Assembly: GCA_029582265.1 (NCBI GenBank)
Contig: CM055821.1
Location: 44,769,694 to 44,833,693 of the forward strand
From: Zoroaster sp. YZ-2022
Lineage: Eukaryota > Echinodermata > Asteroidea > Forcipulatida > Zoroasteridae
Direction of reading: 5' to 3'
DNA: 64,000 nt
Shown: positions 24,801-36,800 of the stretch, piece after piece
How positions within the stretch are numbered: position 1 is the first letter of the stretch
How the letters are laid out: every line of letters begins with the position of its first letter
Program-made: the position numbers and the translations under genes
Notes under the pieces: generated by a model
Databases searched by the model: none
What the model was told of the DNA's origin: nothing
The model's input: the letters and a program-made list of their open reading frames with translations, nothing else

Positions 24801-27800
24801 ATAACACAACAATGACATTAACTATAAGTAAGACTAATTGCGGTGACACCATGTAAGAATCTCAATTGAGTAGTAATTAGTTCTGAAAAGAACTGGGGGT
24901 ACAACTCGACGTTTCGATCAGTAAGCTCTGATCGTCCTCAGGAGAATGCCGGACTCTTGAAACTGCTGCTGCTTAAGTAGGCTGCTGGAGGATCATCCCC
25001 TGCTGGAGGATTAGTTCGTTGAGGGGAAACAAAACGCAACCTCCCCATCAGATTGAAGGAACACCGAGCACACGGCCGCAGAGGAGATTTCGAGAAGTCC
25101 GCCATCGTCAAGCACTCGCACATCAAGGACCACCAAATCGACTGGCAGGCAGCCCAACTCATCACACCCATCGACGCATGGCACCCCAGACGCATCAGAG
25201 AGGCCATCGAGATCGTCAAACACGACACTGTGCCACAGGACATCGGTTTCTTCATCAGCGACATTTGGCGACCCATACTACAGACTGAAGGATCTTCTAT
25301 ATCCAAAGTCCATAACCAACCCCAGACTGAGGGATCCCCTATATCCTAAGTCAACCACCCTCCTTCCCTGTGCTTGTTAACAACTGATTCAGTTCAGTGA
25401 GCACACACCTCTCCCCACACCTAGGATCCTAGTCCCATAGTCTCACAGTTTCCCGCCTGCGCGCCTCAACGAACTAATCCTCCAGCAGGGGATGATCCTC
25501 CAGCAGCCTACTTAAGCAGCAGCAGTTTCAAGAGTCCGGCATTCTCCTGAGGACGATCAGAGCTTACTGATCGAAACGTCGAGTTGTACCCCCAGTTCTT
25601 TTCAGAACTAATTACTACTCAATTGAGATTCTTACATGGTGTCACCGCAATTAGTCTTACTTATCATTCTCACCATGCAAAGCTACAAGTTTTACCTGAC
25701 ATTAACTATGATAACTATAAAAAGTATCAATATTTTGGAAAATCACTCTGAAGATAATTCTCCTATTTGCTCCATGCTGGCGACTAGTTTTATAGAGCTT
25801 ATGATTAGAAAAAATGCAAAGCAGAAAAACCTGCTTAGCAAATTGTTTCGGTTACCAGCCAAACTTGGATCTAAATTTGTTGTACTTTGGTTGGATGTCT
25901 GTTCTACATTGCTTGCCATAACTATCTGCTTAGTACAATGTTTCATTTTGTCTGAGGTCATCGTTATGGATACCTTCAGTTGTATTAATTTCCTTCATCG
26001 TATTATACAGGAAGAAATAACTAGGATAATCTTACCCTTGCTCGTCGATTGTATCTCTAAAGGCTGCTTTGAAGAGACTAATTCTCTCTCTCAGGTGTCT
26101 GTCATGTGAAGCTACGTGGTCAAAACCCTGTAGTGACAGACAGGCAGTCAATGAATAGAAATATATTCAGATTATAAACATGCGGTTAACAGACCATTTC
26201 ACCCATCATTTGGTCAAATTTGTATGCCTTATTTGCATATTGATCACATGACCCACTTCGGAAATGTTTGTCACCAGTTGTCAAAAATGGGAACGATATT
26301 CGTGCATCTACTGCTGTTTTTCAACATGGTAAATACCAGATTTTGAGCAACACAGCAACTTCTTTAAATTAACATTTTTGGCATTTTCTCTAAGATGAAA
26401 TCGCTTCAGATGGAGTAACTTCTCCTGTACAAATTTGACTCCAAGTAATTTTATGTTAACTGTGATAACTGTTTTTTAAAAATCAATGTACATATTCCAT
26501 TTAACTATGTACTGATGTTAATTCATTGCCTTACTAACTTAGTCACTTAATCAAACATCCAACCAATAACTTGTATAACTTACATTGTTCAGACAGTACA
26601 GCAGAGCTTGCACTAGACCACTGCTATGGAGCTCATAAGCCGAGATGTTGTTTTCATCTTTGAGGAGAAGCGTCAACGATTCTAGGGCTGTCTTCAGTAA
26701 CTCTGACCAACTTTGCTCTCCCTCCGATGGCTGTGAGAATTGAGATAACGGAACAGAAGATTTTTGAGAAGTTGTGTAGACACAGCTGAAAGGTTGTTTC
26801 AATCTTCAGTTTATCTCCGTCTCTTACAACTTAATACCGAGTCTTCCAAGAGTTAATATCCCCATGCATAACCAGAAGTCTACTACCTACATGAAGTGTG
26901 CCAGACTGCTGTGATCCATACCACGGCATTGTACTCCAAATGCGCGCACGCACCTGGCCAGCCTGCCGTGGGTCATCATGGGATAAGCACTTCCACGTGA
27001 AGCTCGTTCCGAGAGAACTAGACATGGGCGAACCATTCTGTGTGGCGAACAATGGGCACATTTCATAAACACCTAAGCGCACACGAGAGACAGTTCTCTC
27101 ACACACTGGGTAAGTCTCCCAGACTGCACTGCTTCTTTTTGAGACCTTGCGCATCAGTTTGTGGAACAAAACATCACAAATGGGTCAAATCCGTTGTTCT
27201 TGGAGTACTATGCCGTGGACTAGGTTAGTACACGAGTGGCACACTTCATGTAGGTAACAGACTTCTGGTACTGTGCCGTGGACTAGGTTAGTACACGAGT
27301 GGCACACTTCATGTAGGTAACAGACTTCTGGTACTGTGCCGTGGACTAGGTTAGTACACCAGTGGCACACTTCATGTAGGTAACAGACTTCTGGTACTGT
27401 GCCGTGGACTAGGTTAGTACACGAGTGGCACACTTCATGTAGGTAACAGACTTCTGGTACTGTGCCGTGGACTAGGTTAGTACATGAGTGGCACACTTCG
27501 GAGATTCTGATGAAAACTTCCAGTTCAGGAAGGTTCCTAGCCAGAATACCTAGGGGGTTAGGGTTAATGCATTTGTTTCACCTATTAGTTTTTTATTTGT
27601 TGCAACACTGTTACAAAGCGTTACAAAATTTGTAACGCAAGTTACCGAAGTTTGAATGATTGCCACTCAAAACTGACAAATATTTTCACGGTTTAATTAA
27701 CATGTTTAAGTATTCTGTGTAACAATGTTGCAACAAATAAAAAAAAATAATAGGTGAAACAAATGCATTAAGATGTCAGACTCTTCAGACTGTGTAGAAG

Positions 27801-30800
27801 TATCTAAAAATGTAACGTAAGTTACCGTGGAATTGCCCTAAATCATATGTTGGGGTTTAAAGTCGGGTATGGAAACCAAGTCACCTATATGTAAACAGGC
27901 CTTGAGATGGTCACTGTAGGGCCACATTTAATACTTTCACAAATAAATAATAGCTGTGGGTATTCTTACCTTGGAGAGATCACTGTGTAACTCACATGCC
28001 TGCTCTATGTGCTGAACGATACTGTGGAGCTTAGCCACGATGTCACGAGGGTGCGACTCTGCTGCCTTGAAGTGACAGTCGTACAACTCACGAGCAAGAT
28101 TCTTCACCTAAACAAAATAGCCCCCCAAAAAACATTCATGTTAGTGTTGAAGGCACATAAGCATTGACGTCCTTAAATTGCAATTCCACAAGTGGTAATC
28201 TGGGTACCTGTGAGGGTGTTGGTGGTGGTTGTGTTTGATAATCAATTAAAGATAAGATACAGAAATAGTAATTTTAAAAAAAGGGGGGGCGGAAAAATGG
28301 TATCAATCTTCCCTATGAATGATTTTGTCCAAGTTGCTGTCATTTTTTAGGAAAAGTGAAATTATTGCCAATAATTTTATCAGAAAGAATTTTCTTTCCA
28401 AAATTCTACATTCAAAAAATCAGAATGCATATTAACATTTCCTTTTTAAAGAATGAGTAAACAATTGGTAATTATCCGAAAAAACTGAGATAATTATTAT
28501 GCAAAAGCTCACTTGTTTTTCAGTTGGTAGGGGTACACTCTGACATGTTGTCATAATCAAAACACGAATAAAACAAAAATCTGAAATGGATCACCGGGTA
28601 GTGATCCTTTCCACATTTTTTTTCTAAATGAAATAAGCTGAAACTTTTACATGTTGGTTTCTGTACACATTCCTTGATTCTTATAAAGTATGGATGCATT
28701 TACAGACATTTTACCAATTGTGTACACTGCCTAGTTTAAGCCCGTCTACGCATCGCTCGACCACCTACCTTCTGTTTGACTTGTTCCACTTTGGAGCGTA
28801 GCCTCTTCCCCCTCTTACCGGTCCAACTCATGGAGAACTCCGGCCCCAAGGATGTCTCCGCTGTGAAGGTGTGCTTGGTGCCGCGGTTGGATTCAAACAC
28901 GAAACCGGCCAACTCCTCACGTAGAATAGTTGCCTACACAAATTCATACATTTATAAGTTATTTAGAGAACATTACAGGGAAAAAAAATTTTCATTTTTT
29001 TTTCTCCACTATTTATTCATCAAAGACATAAACAAAAATAAAACCACACAAATGCCATAAAAAACCAACATGGAATATGTACCAAAATTGAGAAAAGTGG
29101 AGACAGCAAAGACCGAGGAAGAAACAAACATTTCCTATAACCAGAATGTTCAGTCTGCCACAAAAGAACAACAGAAATTTAAATATCATGCAAAATTACA
29201 GATTAAAAAAAACCCAGAATGACCAGCATTCGACTAAAAACCAAGAGGGTTAAGAATCAGAGAGATAGGATCCCAACTTTCCATCCTGTATAACCTCCCA
29301 ATTTAGTCTGAATTCATGTTTCTCGTACCTGTTGCCCATCGGAGTTATTTACAATGACCTCTCCTTCCTTCTTGCTCTGTAGGGACCAGTTGCCAACTAC
29401 CAGCTTGGTGGGTCCTACACAGCTCAGAATGGGCTGGCTGCATGCTCCGGCTCGCACCTGGCTTCGAGCTCGCTGAAGCTTCTCGAGGAACTCCCCGCGA
29501 CTCTCTACACATAAAATACACCAAATATATTTAAGGTCATTAGTATGATTAAATAGAAAAAGTCAATAATAATAATAATTTTGAATAAGTTGCGAGAATG
29601 TTTTTCGTTATTTCACTTGCAATTTTTTATAAAAAAAAGGAATCCAATTCTTTGAAATGAGAAATTTCACAAAATAATTGTCAGAAGTTTGCTTTAACAG
29701 TTATTAAGTGCCCAAATGAATTTGTAACGGGACCCACCACAAGTCATTTCAGGAAATATTTACTGATAAATAAACCATGCTTCTCACAATTATTTTGTGG
29801 AAATTATTTGGTGTCATATTTATTTTCCTTTCCTTATAAATATAGTATAAGTATTGTTCTGATGAAAAAGAAAATTGTTAGATTTATATTTTTTTTGGTT
29901 ATACCTCTAAGCATGTGGTTGAGGGCAATACTAGATTTTGAATAAAGTCATTTGTAGGAACAGTAAATTTGGCTTTGAATAAAGCAACAATTTGTATGGT
30001 TTTAAGGCCATAAAGCAATGTACTACAATCTATACATTTGCAAATTCGTCGCATCAGTGCAACAAGGTCGTATCATAGTTACGACCTTGTTGCAGACATG
30101 GATTTTGCTCAGTGCAACAAGGTCATATCATAGTTACGACCTTGTTGCAGACATGGATTTTGCTTAGTGCAACAAGGTCATATCATAGTTACGACCTTGT
30201 TGCAAACATGGACTTTGCTCAGTGCAACAAGGTCGTATCATAGTTACGACCTTGTTGCAGACATGGATTTTGCTCAGTGCAACAAGGTCGTATCATAGTT
30301 ACGACCTTGTTGCAAACATGGACTTTGCTCAGTGCAACAAGGTCATATCATAGTTACGACCTTGTTGCAGACATGGATTTTGCTTAGTGCAACAAGGTCA
30401 TATCATAGTTACGACCTTGTTGCAAACATGGACTTTGCTCAGTGCAACAAGGTCGTATCATAGTTACGACCTTGTTGCAGACATGGATTTTGCTCAGTGC
30501 AACAAGGTCGTATCTTTTTACAGAGTTCCAGGATGAACACGCAAAACCTATGGAAGAAGATACGACGTTGTTGCACTCAATTGTTTTAATGTATGCAAAC
30601 TTATGCATTAATGCACATACGACATTGTTGCATTTCTTTTTAGATACGACCTTGTTGTTCTGACAGGAAGAATTGTTTAAATGGCGAGCCTACCTGAGCT
30701 GTCACATCCACCCTCTGGGCTACCACTAGAATACATGGTAGCCAACTTGCCATCTAATATAAATCGGAACCATCCATTGCTACCATTGGATAATTCTAAC

Positions 30801-33800
30801 GCTGCTGCATCACTCCATATGTACAAGCAGTCTCTGCCTCTCGCCATACACCAATCCTTCCAGTGGTACGGCCGACCAGCGACAATCTCCTTGGCATCTT
30901 CCATCTCCTGGTCTCCAGTTTCCTGAAAATTTAAATTAATAAGAAATAAAAGAAAAGGTTAACAATAATAACGAAGGCATTTTTAAAGTGCTCTTACATG
31001 AGGTATCACAGCGCTGTACATTATTACCCCTGCTCATCAGGTGCATAAATCATTCCTGAAACCATCTAATCTATCCTGGGGAGTATACAGCTCAATTGAT
31101 GCCATTTCGGCGCATAGGGCTAATCAAACACAACAACCAACTCTGCCCTCACAGGTACCCATTTACTCCTGGGTGGAGAGAAGCAATTATGGTAAAGTGT
31201 CTTTGCTCAAGGACACAAGCACCTCAGTCGCGGCTGGGACTTGAACCCACATTCTGACGACTCAGCCATCAGAACACAAATCCGATGCACTAAACATTGG
31301 TGAAAGGCGCATTCTATTTTCAATCCATAGCAGTGGGTTCTGCCCCATTTTATTTGTTTAGTGATGGCTTTACAAGGTTTACAGAGAATTGAGTTTAGTC
31401 CTCCCAGCATGTTCATGAAGACACATGTACAACTGTCTACGATTACAACTTTTTACACGTAAATGAATGCCTGCTTATCATCGGTGGAAATATTAACGAA
31501 CACGTTTGGTTTTGTATTACGCATTTCATGTCTTAGATTAAGGTGGTCATGTGATGTGTTTACCCTGTGATCGGCCATTGTTTATGAAGGGGGCTAGGTC
31601 ATCTATATGGACATTTGTAGGTAATTTTTTTAATTATTTTTTTTATGAACAGTGTGTAGCTGCAAAGGACAACACTGTTTCCTCCCACCTGTTTTTTTTC
31701 ATGGGTCATTGGCCCCTCCTCCTCGATGACTTCAGGAGGACCGGCCAGCGAGGACACTTTACTGAAGATGCCGAGCCTTGCGAAGTGATCCAAGAACAGT
31801 TCCTGACCCTTACGCATGATGTCTTGGATTATCTGTAGAGCAGTGAGGTGGCCATCGTCATCATCCTGGGGAGATGTAAGAGGGAGCATGAATTAAATTG
31901 TACAGAGAGTTTTTTTTTTATACAGTAAGGGTTGATGGGGTGAACCTGGCTTTTAAATAACACCCATGTGTGGACTCTAAGAAGGAAAACAGTGCAATTT
32001 TTATTCAGATATATATTGTGTTTTCATATTGAGATCATTATTATTAGCTCAGTGCAAGATAGTTATACAAGATTTGTGAGGAAAAAAAATAGTGAATTAG
32101 CTGTTGCAAACTGCTTACCAACCCTAAGGACCTGTAGTATAAATGCAAAATAGTAATTATTGGCCTTACGTTTCGAACCTAGCAGGTTCTTTCTCAAAAG
32201 GCAAAGATTCGTGACAGTAAAAGATTATATATCAAATGACCTAGTTAAAGGGAAGGTTAATTATTGGTAAAGTTGGCATAACGGCAAATTCCATTATGTT
32301 TACTCTCTTAGAAAAAAGATATACAACCAAAGTTTGACCTTCACATGTTATGTGGAATTCAGATTTTTTCTATTCATTCTTAAGTGTTATTTTCATCTCA
32401 TGGAATCCCATGAAGATAAAAATTTAGTTGGGAACTAGTTTTACTAATTTTATTTCATAGCACCTCAAACAGAAAATATTCAAGGGTGTGATACCATCGT
32501 CAAATTTACATTTTGAATAAAACCATGACCATTAGGTTATTTTTGAATGAACAATTCTATACCTTATCTGTTAGACAAGAAACTGTACACAATCACACAA
32601 ATTAAGTTGTAAGAGGAGTTGTAACATTGGCTCGTGTAAAAAGATGGTCATCGGAAAGGTCAACGACATCCAGCTTACCTCATGGTCCAGAACAGCAGCC
32701 AAGACCTCAACAAGGATCTGAGTGAAGCAGCCGCCCTCCCCAATACACACCTCACTGAGCAGAGGGCATGGAGTATAATGGAGCATCTTACGAATAAGGG
32801 CAAGACTGGCTTTCCTGTTATGGGAACGGCAAGAAAATATCACATCCATGAGTAAAACAAACACAAGAATTTAAATAATTACAATAGCAAAGAACGGTTA
32901 TGACATCATGAACACTGCATCTGTGCGCAACTTCCAAAACTAAAATCTATGTTTAGCACATTAGTTGAATCAATGCTATTAAGAATTTTAAGAATTTATT
33001 AACCCTAACCACCCCAAATCCTGCAAAATCCTCCAAGGGGCACTTTTTTGGGGGAAATTCAGCACTGTTGGAAACTGGTACTTTCACCTCTTCAAATGGG
33101 GCAAAATTACTATCTGGCAAAGAAGTACAGGCCATAAGTGCTGAATATGAAAGATCAACGAAAATGCATGGTGCATTTTGAAGATAAGGGCTCGTTTCCA
33201 AAAGTAAACTGATGGATTTTGGAGGATTCAGTAAAGTTCCTAGCCAGACTACCTAGGGGGTTAGGGGTTAATGACATTCCTGATTGATAAAAAAACATGG
33301 GTTTCAAATCTACATGACAAGTCTTAAAGCCTGTGACCAGTCATTAAGTGCACCCATAAGAAAATCAAGTATGGACACTAAACTGTAACATTTCAGCTCA
33401 ATTGGTCGTCACTTTTCAGAGAAAATCGTTAAAATTCATTTCTGACAAAATCACATTGGTTGTCAATTTTCTGAGAAAATCATTAATATTCATTACTGAC
33501 AAAATTTCATTGGTCGTTACTTTTCGAGGAAAATCATTAAAATTAATTTTTGACAATGAATTCCAAAGAGAGCAGTGTTCTATATCATGACGCTTGAAAG
33601 GTTTTTCTTGTTGAGACATGGACATAAATGAAAAATGACCATTAGATGTTTCTTTGTCTAAAATGAGAACTTAAGATTTCTTGGGACGTTTGATATTTTC
33701 ACCGTGTTAAAACTAAAGCCATACCTAATAGAAGGCATCATGGTGTTGTTGTAAACCTGAGCAAAGATCGGTAGGAGTTTACGAAGGTAGACAGGAGCCA

Positions 33801-36800
33801 TTTCAGGATCACCCTTGGGCTCGGAAAATTCAGTATCCCCCTCTGGCTTGGTGGTCTCCTCTGGGCTTGAGACTGCGGCATCGGTCGTCGGTGTGACAGG
33901 GACCATCCATTCACCTTTGGCAAAAAAGAAAACCCAAAGCATGGAGTTTAAGAATCGTTAGTGTTGTTTGATGTTATGATCTTGAGGTTTTGATGAGAAC
34001 TATGGGTTTTAATGGAAGGTTTCACTCAGTATGCTCTGACCATGAGCCAATTACACAGAGCTGCTAGGCAAATGTACCTGCTAAGAAAAGAAAAAAATTA
34101 GGCTGAGAATTAGCAAGAAGCAATAGACATTACATGATAATTTGGTTGGTAACCAAATATTCTGTGCTCAGCAAATTTGTGTCCTTAGTAATTGTGACTG
34201 GCTCTGGCAAAACCCTAAACTTGGACCCAATTTTCAAAAGTGACCTCCCAAATTTATCGTGAAAATTAACAATGTTCCCAACAACGTTTCAGGATTTTTC
34301 TTTTTCCAACAAAATCTAGAGAAAATGCTCTATATGGTGACATGAAAACTGGTCCCTCAAACTGGTCCCTGTGGTCAGTTTTGGACCTTTTCATGGCTGT
34401 TGCGCATTATGGTAAATGCCAAGAAGTTTCATGTTTTGCCAGAGCGGGTCACAATTGGGCCCTGATCTAGAATATTGTCAATCAGACTTGAATCATTTCC
34501 AGTCATATACAATCCAGGAAGGCCAAAAAACATGAAAAGGAGTTCATAATACAGTTGTGGTCATAGTCCCTGTCCAACCCTTAGCAATGCTGAAAAAAAA
34601 ACAGTCATAGCACTTGACCGACAAAACAACAGTAGTCATGAAAAAACTTGGTTTAACTAAGCTGTTGGACTGACATGCTGGATCAGTGTACTGTCACCAA
34701 ACTGGACAAATAAAGTGTCCACATAAAAAAGGTGTCTGTAACATCCAGGTTCATCAAGTATATATATATATATATATATCAATGCATTGGAACTTATCAG
34801 AGGCTGATCAGATACCAGACAGGGTATATGCCCACCATGTCCAAATGCCCACAAACAACAGGTTTGATAGTCATCTAGTATCTGTAATCGTGTGAGGGTC
34901 AAATCTAAAAGTAATCAACATGATCAAGGAACACATGAATATCCCCCAACTCCCTCCCCAAATTCCCTAGGGGTTGTGGCCTACCTGGTGATTGGAGTAT
35001 CTGCATGACCTCTCGGTGACCTTCATCATTCCTCTCCCTAGCTTTGTCTAGAGGGGTTTTCCCGTCTTCATCTCGCAGGTCAGGGTTAGCACCATGTCTT
35101 AACAGTGTCTGATATCAAAAACAAATTAATTTTAACAACCTAAAAATCCGGGCAAAGATTCCACTTTTAAAGTCTAATTCCTCCAACAACAACAAAACAG
35201 TACAAGTTACAAATAACATCCATAGCTGCCAACATTTCAAAATTCCAATTCGTAATCAACCCGCGCATATTATGTAGGTACGTACATGTACATGTATAAT
35301 GTATACAAAATGCATGCGGTTTGTCTTCTCTTGACGTTGTGATGAACTCAAATTCCTTTCCATATTTTTCACTGTAAAACTGTCCCTTTTTGGTTGCCTT
35401 GGAAGTCATGATGATATCGCTCACAAAAACTTAAGTTTGAAAAAAACGTTTCGTGAAAACTACGAACTTCGAAATTCACATGGCAATGTTTCGGGCGCCA
35501 TTTTGAATAGCTATCACACGCTGGTTCCCAGTCGTTTTTTACACATATAATCCACGAACTGGCTGGTACCCTGCAATAATATCGATACTACACTAACCGA
35601 AAAGCGATTGTACGACAAGCATGCTGGTTCCAAGTCGTTTTCACACATGTAATCTACGAACTGGCTGGTGCCCTGCAATAACATCGATACTACTAAACGA
35701 TTTTGGGTGTTTCGGTTTTGTTTGCAATGAAATCAACGTAAGTACATGAGAAAAAAGAATCGATCTGAATCCGAATTCCGTGAATTTGGTTGTCAAAGCA
35801 AAGTTTGGGGCAGAAAATTTTTAAATCGTAACTTTCAAGAGTAAATTCATATTTTCGTATTTTTTTCATTAATTCGTAATAATTACTATTTTTTCGTAAT
35901 AGTTGGCAGCTATGCTCATCTATTGCTTTCCCTAATAAACTTAAAATCATTACAGAAAAAAGCATCTCATATCTAAATTGAAATACAAATTATCAGTTGA
36001 CAATGGTTGATTAAAACTCAATGAACATTTTTGCAAATGTGTCAACATTAAGAATTATACATTGCTTAGAATTGTTTCATGACATTGTTTCACCAATCTA
36101 TAGAAATGACTGTTGTTTAAATGTTTGGTGGTACTTACTGATGACTTAAAAATTTAATGTAAAAATTTAACTTAATATTTTATTTAAATATTTTGCTGAA
36201 AAGCACCGTCACTGCTAATTAAACTTTCTTGTAATTCGAAACTGAAACTGATTTATGTTCATTTTATTTCAGTGGAAGCTGCGTTCAGTTTTACATTTCT
36301 TGTTTTCCAATGTGTATCTCTACCTACCTTGGCTACTTGTGGTCTTCCGAAGCATGCAGCATAGTGCAGTGAGGATGACCTCTGACCTCGATTCACATCT
36401 GCCCCTCGTTCGCACAAAAACTCAACCTTAAAAGTGAAAATAAACAAAACATGAATACAAACAGAGCACAATATTTTTATAATGAAGATCGTGAGTTTGA
36501 CAAGTATGTCAAGTAGGTAGACATAGATATGCTGCATTTGAAAATAAGGCCGAGTTTGAAACAGGTGTTTTGGATACTGATACTACTACATGCAACCTAA
36601 ACCATTTGATCTTTGCCTAAATTCGTTAACAGATATCTCATTCGTACTTTCACTTTTTGCTTTATGGAATTTTCAATTCTCATTCGTTAATATCAAAACA
36701 ATTTATCTTGGCTTGTATCCACCAGTCCTTTCTATAAATGTCATCAATTTTTAGCATGTCTTCAACAACTTTATCATGTCTTTTATTCACAAGTCCTTTA

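Larger units (their letters stand above)
24824..25665. mobile_element. Penelope-like element remnant with 200-bp inverted terminal repeats
   Basis: Left arm 24824-25022 and right arm about 25465-25665 are inverted copies, nearly identical across about 200 bp. Between them lies the C-terminal part of a GIY-YIG endonuclease (25023-25349). Complex inverted or tandem terminal repeats, the endonuclease and hammerhead motifs are all known features of Penelope-like retroelements. Reverse transcriptase is absent. It lies in the intron between exons 17 and 18. Confidence 0.85.

Noticed and set aside
25636..26109. A 157-codon plus-strand frame with hydrophobic stretches.
   Set aside because: It runs through the Penelope right flank, a worn MITE and the antisense of exon 17, so it is a chance frame.
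27185..27496. A 103-codon frame of [20 protein letters not shown] repeats.
   Set aside because: A reading of the 63-bp tandem repeat; no coding support.
30057..30515. Regular repeats with constant spacing, like a CRISPR array.
   Set aside because: The spacers are repeated too, units are 55-bp tandem copies, and the host is an animal with spliced genes.
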